A DNA stretch of 64,000 nucleotides from contig CM077593.1 of NCBI GenBank assembly GCA_039654915.1, positions 62,006,501 through 62,070,500 of the forward strand, read 5' to 3'. This stretch comes from Aquilaria yunnanensis (taxonomy: Eukaryota; Streptophyta; Magnoliopsida; Malvales; Thymelaeaceae). The notes under the pieces were generated by a model. The model did no database searches and was not told where the DNA came from. It was given only the letters and a program-made list of their open reading frames with translations. The position numbers were made by a program, and so were the translations under genes. Positions 57,909 through 64,000 of this stretch are shown one piece after another; the first letter of the stretch is position 1, and each line of letters begins with the position of its first letter.

Positions 57909-60578
57909 ATGGAGGGCCAGGAGGATAGGAGGATGAAAGTGAGACACAATGAGGAGCCAACCATGAGAGAATTTCAAGAAACTCTCAATAGACTTGTGGG
58001 GAGGATTGAAGACATTGACTTAAGGTTGCCAAGGAGACCAAATCCCATCTTGCAACCAAGGAGAGGTCCAAGGAGAGAAGAACCCGAGGAGGAAGATGGA
58101 CATTGGCATGACCATGGGCTTCCAAGGAGGGGGGAGCCAAGGGAGGACAACAATCTAAGCTCCATCAAATTGTCCATTCCACCTTTCCAAGGGAGGAGTG
58201 ATCCCGATGCATATTGGGAGTGGGAGCAAAAGATTGAGATGGTGTTTGATTGCCATCATTACTCTGAGAAAGAGAAGGTTAAATTGGCTACCATAAAGTT
58301 CACTAATTATGCTCTTGTATGGTGGAATCAGGATGTTACTTCTAGGAGAAGGAATGAGGAGGAGCCCATACATACATGGAGAGCCCTTAAAGCCTTAATG
58401 AGGAGGAGATTTGTGCCTAGCTCCTACTATAGAGATCAACGCTTAAAGCTTCAAAAGCTAGTGCAAGGCCAAAGGAGTGTGGAGGACTACCATAAAGACT
58501 TGGAGAGGACCTTGACCCGAGCCAACATCATGGAGGATGAGGAGACCACCATTGCTAGATTCATTAATGGTCTCAATCCTGAGATTGCCAACGAAGTGGA
58601 GGTGGTGCCATATGTCAACATGGAGGATTTGCTTCATCATGCCATTAAGGCCGAGAGGAGCATCAAGAGAGCAAAGGCATCCAAGATGTGTCAAGGAGGA
58701 ATTTCCACATGGAGAGGAGCATGGAGTAAAGATGTGAGAGAAGTGCCCAAGCCAAACATGGAGGCCACAAAAGGAGACTTGTCTCGGCTGCAACAAGAAA
58801 AGTCAATCATCCTTGTACCACTTTCACCACAACAAGTGTTTGAGGATCCAAGAAAATTTCAAAGTAAGGTTGAGAGAAAAGTAAATGAGGGGAAAGTTGA
58901 GGGCAAGAATGATGAGGGGAAAGTTGAGAGAACAACCGAGAGATTAAGTGAGAAGAGTGAACATGAGGGGAAGAAGAGTGGAGAGTTCCCGAGAGAAGAA
59001 ATTGAGTGCGAAGTTGAGAGAAGACAAGAGTGTAATGAACCCAAGCCGAGTGAAGAGAGAATGACCTACAAAAAGGCCATACTTTCATCTAACATAACAA
59101 AGTCTTTTTCTAGTGTTGTGTTGTTGTCTTCTTTTCAGGAATTAAGTGGAGATGAGCTACAAGAATCAAGGGATGAAATTAATGCAACTCCAACTGAAGC
59201 CATTAAGTGCAAAGGTGGAAATTTTGTGGTTCCAAAGGAAGATACTTGGAGACTAAGTCCAACCACTGTAATGTATTTCTTCCTTACAATTAGATATGAT
59301 GTGGTTTTGCATGAAAATCTCAAAGAATGTGTGTTTGCTTGCAATGTTATTTTGACAAATGGTTTTCATGAAACTAGATTAAGAGAAGGTAGTAAGAATG
59401 AAACTTTGACAAAATATGGTTTTAAAGCCTCTAATTCTCTGGTTTTGTCAAGTCATCTTTGGAATTGCTTGAGTTTCTCTAAAGAAAAATCTGTTTTGGT
59501 GTCTTTGGTTTTTTATTTTGTTTGCTTTGCATCCATGTCACATTGTTTTGTTTTGTCTCAAGTTAAATCTACTTCTTTGGAATTTTGCATGCATAAATTG
59601 GTTGTTACCCATGCATTTCATACTTATTTGATTTTCATTCATGTTCAGCCCATTTTTGTGAGTCAATCTTTAATTTCCAGCAAGCATTTATTTAGCTTGA
59701 CACATGCATTACACATACTTTTGAACATTAATCTTTTTGCTTTATGTCTGAACTTGAAAGTCTTTATTTTGAGTGAAAATTCTGGATTTAAATTCAGCCT
59801 TTTGAGGAGATATGTTGAGTCCTTTGTTTTGTGTCACATTCCATGCAAATTCACAAATTTCATGCATTGTGGTGCATATACATGTAAAAATAAGTTTTTT
59901 CTTGTTTCATTTAAAATGCTTAGGATTTTTGTGAAATTCGTGCATCCTAGTTTTGTTATTAGTTTAGGCCGCATTGTGTTCAATTCTTGTTTATTTGAAT
60001 GGCCTATGCAAACTATTGTTTTGACATGCAAAACTTGTGCTTTTCATGACCTTGACACTTATGTGAGTTTAGGTCCATTTGTTTTGAGTGCATACAGTAT
60101 CCCTAAGCTAAATTATTCCTACACTTCTTCTAGTTGTGAGAATAATGTTTTTGAGATGGCAAAGGCAATGAAAGTGATGCCTAGAGTTAAGATGAAAATT
60201 GTGCAAACATTCAGATTCTTTGTGCTAATTATTTCAAGATTTGTCTTTGATCCAGGAGGTATCATTGCATTTGGATATTGGTTCAGGTTTTGCACAAGAT
60301 TAAAGCTCCATACACAAGCATTCCATGCTATTGGTTCTTATGTGAAAGGTAAGTGCTTATGTGTTGATTATTTCATTGTTATTGATTCAATTCCCTTTTC
60401 TAATGCAGGTTTTGATTCGAGGACGAATCCTTCTAAGGAGGGGGGAGCTGATATGATTAAAGAAGGCACAACCAAGAATGGAAAGGATCCATTAAAGATA
60501 ACTAGTGGACCAATGACAAGGAAGAAGGTTAAGGAGCTCACTAGTGCACTTCGAGCTCGGATGTTGACAGATTGGTGA
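57909..60578 (+). CDS. TR-GAG-4 Gag-fusion protein (889 aa), intact
   Basis: The start at 57909 is chosen over the upstream ATG at 57876 because EGQEDRR begins every copy and upstream residues are leader. Gag covers ~1-280 (DPDAYWEWEQKIEMVF, WNQDVTSRRRNEEEP). A charged linker runs to ~390. The remainder is the unrecognised segment, here ~65 residues shorter than in TR-GAG-3 after the LQES motif. The C terminus crosses the polypurine tract (NPSKEGGAD) and ends in the 3' LTR with GPMTRKKVKEL. No zinc knuckle or enzyme. Differences from TR-GAG-3 in the segment are often amino-acid changing, so selection on it is doubtful. Confidence 0.85.
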   Translation: MEGQEDRRMKVRHNEEPTMREFQETLNRLVGRIEDIDLRLPRRPNPILQPRRGPRREEPEEEDGHWHDHGLPRRGEPREDNNLSSIKLSIPPFQGRSDPDAYWEWEQKIEMVFDCHHYSEKEKVKLATIKFTNYALVWWNQDVTSRRRNEEEPIHTWRALKALMRRRFVPSSYYRDQRLKLQKLVQGQRSVEDYHKDLERTLTRANIMEDEETTIARFINGLNPEIANEVEVVPYVNMEDLLHHAIKAERSIKRAKASKMCQGGISTWRGAWSKDVREVPKPNMEATKGDLSRLQQEKSIILVPLSPQQVFEDPRKFQSKVERKVNEGKVEGKNDEGKVERTTERLSEKSEHEGKKSGEFPREEIECEVERRQECNEPKPSEERMTYKKAILSSNITKSFSSVVLLSSFQELSGDELQESRDEINATPTEAIKCKGGNFVVPKEDTWRLSPTTVMYFFLTIRYDVVLHENLKECVFACNVILTNGFHETRLREGSKNETLTKYGFKASNSLVLSSHLWNCLSFSKEKSVLVSLVFYFVCFASMSHCFVLSQVKSTSLEFCMHKLVVTHAFHTYLIFIHVQPIFVSQSLISSKHLFSLTHALHILLNINLFALCLNLKVFILSENSGFKFSLLRRYVESFVLCHIPCKFTNFMHCGAYTCKNKFFLVSFKMLRIFVKFVHPSFVISLGRIVFNSCLFEWPMQTIVLTCKTCAFHDLDTYVSLGPFVLSAYSIPKLNYSYTSSSCENNVFEMAKAMKVMPRVKMKIVQTFRFFVLIISRFVFDPGGIIAFGYWFRFCTRLKLHTQAFHAIGSYVKGKCLCVDYFIVIDSIPFSNAGFDSRTNPSKEGGADMIKEGTTKNGKDPLKITSGPMTRKKVKELTSALRARMLTDW
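60349..60408 (+). other. Possible 60-bp intron in TR-GAG-4
   Basis: AAAG/GTAAGT donor and CCCTTTTCTAATGCAG/GT acceptor, 60 bp, in-frame without stops. Conserved in all four TR-GAG copies and absent from element O. Confidence 0.35.
60435..60448 (+). other. Polypurine tract of TR-GAG-4
   Basis: AAGGAGGGGGGAGC directly before the 3' LTR. It also encodes KEGG within the open frame. Confidence 0.85.
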
Positions 60579-61469
60579 TGTTCTGGTAGAAAAATCATAT
60601 CTTGAGCTAAACAGATCAGAATTGAGTAATTCTTGATTCGTTGGAAAGATAACATCTGGAGCTACAAATCATATGAAGACCATGAAACCCATTTTTCATG
60701 ATAAGGAGGTCCAATTTAGCTTCAAAGTCGCGATTTACGAGTTATCGCTGGTTCAGAAGCAGTTGCAGTATTTTGGGAATATCTTTCGATTCAGAAGTCC
60801 ATTTTGTGTGATTCAAGTGTGGTTTCGAAGCTAAGAAAGAGATCTACAACTTTTATGCTTTGAATTTTGAGAAATCATTGCTGCATCAAGTTCGAATTTC
60901 AGCTTGAAGTTGGAGACACAAGCTAGAATCACCCAAGAAGGCTATTTTGGAGTTTTTATGGCCAATCTTGTTTTGTAACGTATTTTATTTTATTTTCATA
61001 TTTATTTACATTATTTAGGATGTTATTTAGGCTATGGAATAGTTTTAAATCATTTTGGACAAGTGGCATACGCTGCATTCATTAAACTTGTTCAAACTAG
61101 GAATTAGAGTCCTAATTTGACTAGGATTTCCTATGTCTTTGTATCTAGGATTCCTAAGGGATTTAGGCTGCGAATTTTGCCCAGCTTTTAACCCTAGTTT
61201 AGGCCTATATAAAGGTACATATTCTGGATGTAAATACACAGAAAAATTTCGAAATAATATTGCTCTTTGGAGAGGTTTTCTCTTTGGTTCTTGGCGGACT
61301 GCCTTGGTGCACAAGTATGCTTGTGTTCTTGGAGTTCTATACTTCTCGTTTCTAGTCACAGGTTGATTAGGGGTGGGGGTCTTCAAACCCAGTCTCTTTG
61401 ATGTCTTGTGGAGCTTGAAAAACATCTTGGGCGAGTTTCATGGTCGTTATACCATCGGGGTTCGCATCA
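60449..61469 (+). repeat. TR-GAG-4 3' LTR
   Basis: 1021 bp. The first 130 bases encode the C terminus of the Gag-fusion frame. Followed by TATAT. Confidence 0.93.
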
Positions 61470-61474
61470 TATAT

Positions 61475-61606
61475 AAACATGCCTTCATTGTTTCATACAC
61501 ATATCCTTTATTAACCTTCATCGAAATCATACACATATGTATGATCCTAAATCATGCTCACAACATGTAACATATACATATTCATGACCTAGGCTCTGAT
61601 ACCAAT
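61475..61606 (-). other. Copia-2 leader, LTR side, with primer-binding site
   Basis: Continues the leader from 55838-55973. ATTGGTATCAGAGCC is on the minus strand at 61592-61606. Confidence 0.85.
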
Positions 61607-62993
61607 TGAAGATTTTCAGGATCTCAATAATAACATACTCTTATGTTATTCATTTGTGTATATGCCACATGCATATAAGTTTTCCATACATATTGTCTCA
61701 AAAAACAATATCTAGCATGCTATTTGAGTTCAACATGAATATAGACATACTTATCCAGTCAAACAAACTTAGCATGCCACTAAGATCATTCATAAAACTT
61801 AAATCCTTAGCATGCTACTAAAGCAAGAAAGGATGCGTACCTTCCTTTTTGATAGTCTTGTGCCGAAAAGGAAAAGGAAGGACTTGATCTTAGAGATACG
61901 CCTTGAGGCTTGAATTGAGATGAAGAATCTCAATGTAATTCCACCCACAATGCTCTAAGAAAGTGTCTAATATTTCGGCTCTTTAAAGGAATGAAAGGAG
62001 GAATTTTTCTCTCAAGAAAAATGGTGCAAATTGAGTGTAAAATTCGTACTCACAATGGCCAGCCACTAAAGGCTATTTATAGATGACCAAAAGGCACACC
62101 TTTACACCAAGAAAGGTGTTCTTTAAGCCAAAGAACACTTCCTTTGGCTAAGGGTCATGTATGGTGGCGAAAATACATGTCTTTTAGCCAAGGAACACTT
62201 CCTTTGGCCTATAACCACCCATAACTACCTTATGGGCGAAAATACATGTCTTTTAAGTCAAGGAACACTTCCTTTGGCCTATAACCACCCATAACTACCT
62301 TATGGGCGAAAATACATGTCTTTTAAGTCTAAAGGACATCACATTTGGTGCAATAACCACCTCAACAACCTCCATGGCCGAACATACATGTCCTTTAAAG
62401 TCAAAGGACATCACTCTTGGTGCTATAAGCACCCTATGGCCGAATATACATGTCCATTCACCCAAGGAACACTTCCTTTGGATGAAAGGACATGTTCTTT
62501 TAGCCAAGAGTTATTTCTTTTGATGAAGAGACATACCTTTACACAAAAGATGTGTGTCTTGGTGGTTTTGAGCTAAAAACAAGGTGAGCTGGCACAAAGC
62601 TAGCTCAATATGCTACTTATGCACCATTGAGCTCCTTTGAGCTCCAACCTAGCACCATGAACTAAGGTCCAGCTCCAAGAACTGACCTTGAGCTGGAGTT
62701 AGCTGCTTTCAGCTGAAGTAAACTGAAGTCCAGCTACACTCAGCTACCAAAAGCTGAAGTGAGCTGACTTGAGCTGAAGTCCAGCTACATTCAGCTACCA
62801 TAAGCTGAAGTGAGCTGACTTGAGCTAACTTGAGCTGAAGTCCAGCTACTTTGAGCTACTTATAGCTGAAGTGAGCTGACTTGAGCTAAGGGGAGCTACT
62901 TCTAGCTGCCTTAGATACCTTTTCAAGCTATAGTTAGCTCAACGAGCTCAAATCCTATCTTAAAAGGATCTTGGTGCGCCAAGAATTCCAACA
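61607..62993 (-). repeat. Copia-2 5' LTR (1387 bp)
   Basis: TATA box is on the minus strand at 62073-62082. AGCT array is at about 62625-62945. Ends TTCCAACA, followed by TAGAG. Confidence 0.93.
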
Positions 62994-62998
62994 TAGAG

Positions 62999-63329
62999 CT
63001 CAAAAATCCAGCTTGTGGACACAAAATGCATCAAGAACACTTAAGGTGGCTCAAATGGTGCACTTTGAGTGGTGTCCTTGGTGTCCTTGTTTTGTGGCTT
63101 GTCTAAGCACTCCAGAACTGAGTACCAAGCATATCCATCATCTCCATATGGTGTCTTGAAAGTTCCAGCAGCTCCTTGTGAAGTTCCATGTCCATTCTCC
63201 ATGAAGAAACTTGAAACAAAGCCTTGTAGTGCACTTGAGAGCTCCTTAGCTTTCTTCCTTGTCATAGGTCCACTAGAAACCTTCAATGGGTCCTTGCCTT
63301 CTCCATGTGTGCCTTCCTTGATCATATCA
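62999..63329 (-). repeat. Gypsy LTR next to O leader, second part
   Basis: Completes the LTR begun at 48492. Differs at one position seen from 45001-45329. It carries the same LTR-encoded pol tail frame (63041-63325). It is followed by TGAGG and RT sequence exactly as solo LTR 4 is. Confidence 0.9.
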
Positions 63330-64000
63330 TGAGGTGTCCAACATGCTCTTCTAAGTTCTTGCTATATACTAGGATATCATCAAAGTACACAACAACAAAC
63401 TTTCCAATGAAGTCACGCAAGACATGATTCATAAGTCTCATGAAAGTACTAGGAGCATTAGTTAGTCCAAAAGGCATAACTAACCATTCATAAAGTCCAA
63501 ACTTGGTTTTGAAAGCAGTTTTCCATTCATCCCCTTCCCTCATTCTAATTTGATGGTACCCACTTTTTAAATCAATCTTTGAAAACAAAGTAGAACCATG
63601 CAACTCATCAAGCATATCATCAAGTCTAGGAATAGGATGTCTATACTTTACAGTGATCTTGTTGACAGGCCTACAATCCATGCACATGCGCCATGAGCCA
63701 TCCTCCTTTGGCACCAAAAGTACAGGCACGGCACAAGGACTCAAACTTTCCCTCACAAGGCCTTTGTCCAACAACTCCTTTACTTGCTTCTCAATCTCTT
63801 TAGTCTCCTCGGGATTGGTTCTATAGGCTGGCCTATTTGGAATTGGTGCTCCCGGGACTAGGTCTATTTGATGCTCAATGCCTCTAATTGGAGGCAAACC
63901 CCTCGGATCTTCAGGGAAAACATCTTCAAAGTCCTGCAACAAAGACACAACAACACTAGGAAGATGTGTTAGATCATTGACAACAAGTAAAGATTCTTTG
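63330..64000 (-). pseudogene. pol: Second copy of gypsy protease-RT region (partial)
   Basis: Matches 45330-46000 with about six or seven substitutions, most of them C/T or G/A. RT with [11 protein letters not shown] and YFDD (63376-63387), open through at least 63948, with the upstream DFEDVFPED stretch. The element continues beyond the window. The join to the LTR at the TGAGG site is shared with 45330, so the two are copies of one rearranged segment. Confidence 0.9.

Larger units (their letters stand above)
55974..61469 (+). mobile_element. TR-GAG-4, complete non-autonomous gypsy element (5496 bp)
   Basis: Plus strand. Both LTRs are 1021 bp with three differences seen (near 56133, 56216 and 56218 of the left copy). 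Target duplication TATAT. Intact primer site, leader, polypurine tract and one long frame. It inserted into Copia-2's leader after Copia-2 had itself inserted into a gypsy LTR, so it is third in the nest. Confidence 0.95.
49149..62993 (-). mobile_element. Copia-2 (family A), full element with TR-GAG-4 inside
   Basis: LTRs 49149-50535 and 61607-62993, both 1387 bp, with about seven differences seen. Target duplication TAGAG. The interior is 50536-55973 plus 61475-61606; without TR-GAG-4 the element is about 8.3 kb. Gag is full length, and pol carries three small deletions. It is very close to Copia-1 in pol and the 3' interior. Confidence 0.95.

Overview
The window is a block of plant repetitive DNA made almost entirely of nested LTR retrotransposons plus a 31-bp minisatellite. 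I see no host gene, tRNA, rRNA or CRISPR array. A flowering plant, probably a eudicot, is inferred from Ty1/copia and Ty3/gypsy families with initiator-tRNA-Met primer sites, TG...CA LTRs, 5-bp target duplications and AT-rich composition; the species cannot be named from this sequence.

Two families dominate. Family A is Ty1/copia, with LTRs of about 1.39-1.59 kb that carry an AGCT-rich internal tandem repeat. Its four copies are called Copia-1 to Copia-4. Family B is Ty3/gypsy, with LTRs of about 0.99-1.02 kb and a pol frame that runs through the polypurine tract into the 3' LTR, as in CRM-like chromoviruses. Family B has two forms. One is a gag-PR-RT-RH-IN form (element 'O', degenerate). The other is a shorter form in which zinc knuckle, protease, RT, RNase H and integrase are missing and gag is fused to about 1.5 kb of unrelated, mostly open sequence. 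I call these TR-GAG-1 to TR-GAG-4, after the described class of terminal-repeat retrotransposons with a GAG domain. A third copia family (C2) is a deleted remnant.

Layout: 1-1626 minisatellite I; 1627-2396 C2 remnant; 2397-26534 Copia-1 (minus, TSD GGTAT), which contains a 10.1-kb tandem gypsy array (8526-18658, TSD GTATG) in its gag-pol and TR-GAG-3 (19646-25178, TSD GGATG) in its 5' LTR; 26540-28811 the rest of the C2 LTR, split by two solo gypsy LTRs; 28812-33032 Copia-3 (plus, broken); 33033-40329 minisatellites II-IV interrupted by Copia-4 and LTR scraps; 40330-49148 gypsy O (minus), carrying two solo LTRs; 49149-62993 Copia-2 (minus, TSD TAGAG), containing TR-GAG-4 (plus, 55974-61469, TSD TATAT); 62999-64000 the rest of the interrupted LTR and a second copy of the gypsy RT region.

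How the parts relate: the TR-GAG copies keep LTRs, primer site, leader, gag and the pol tail of the O type but no enzymes, so they would need enzymes from an autonomous relative. O itself is dead in this window: it has a gag stop, a gag deletion, a split RT, a changed integrase catalytic residue and a frameshift. Nearly identical LTR pairs (1-3 differences seen per ~1 kb) show that TR-GAG elements moved recently, so an active helper probably exists elsewhere. The most notable items are the TR-GAG/autonomous pairing with its unexplained fused segment, the gypsy array ending in a 50-bp perfect inverted repeat, the LTR-mediated partial duplication of O, and a shared in-frame 318-bp gag deletion in two family A copies.
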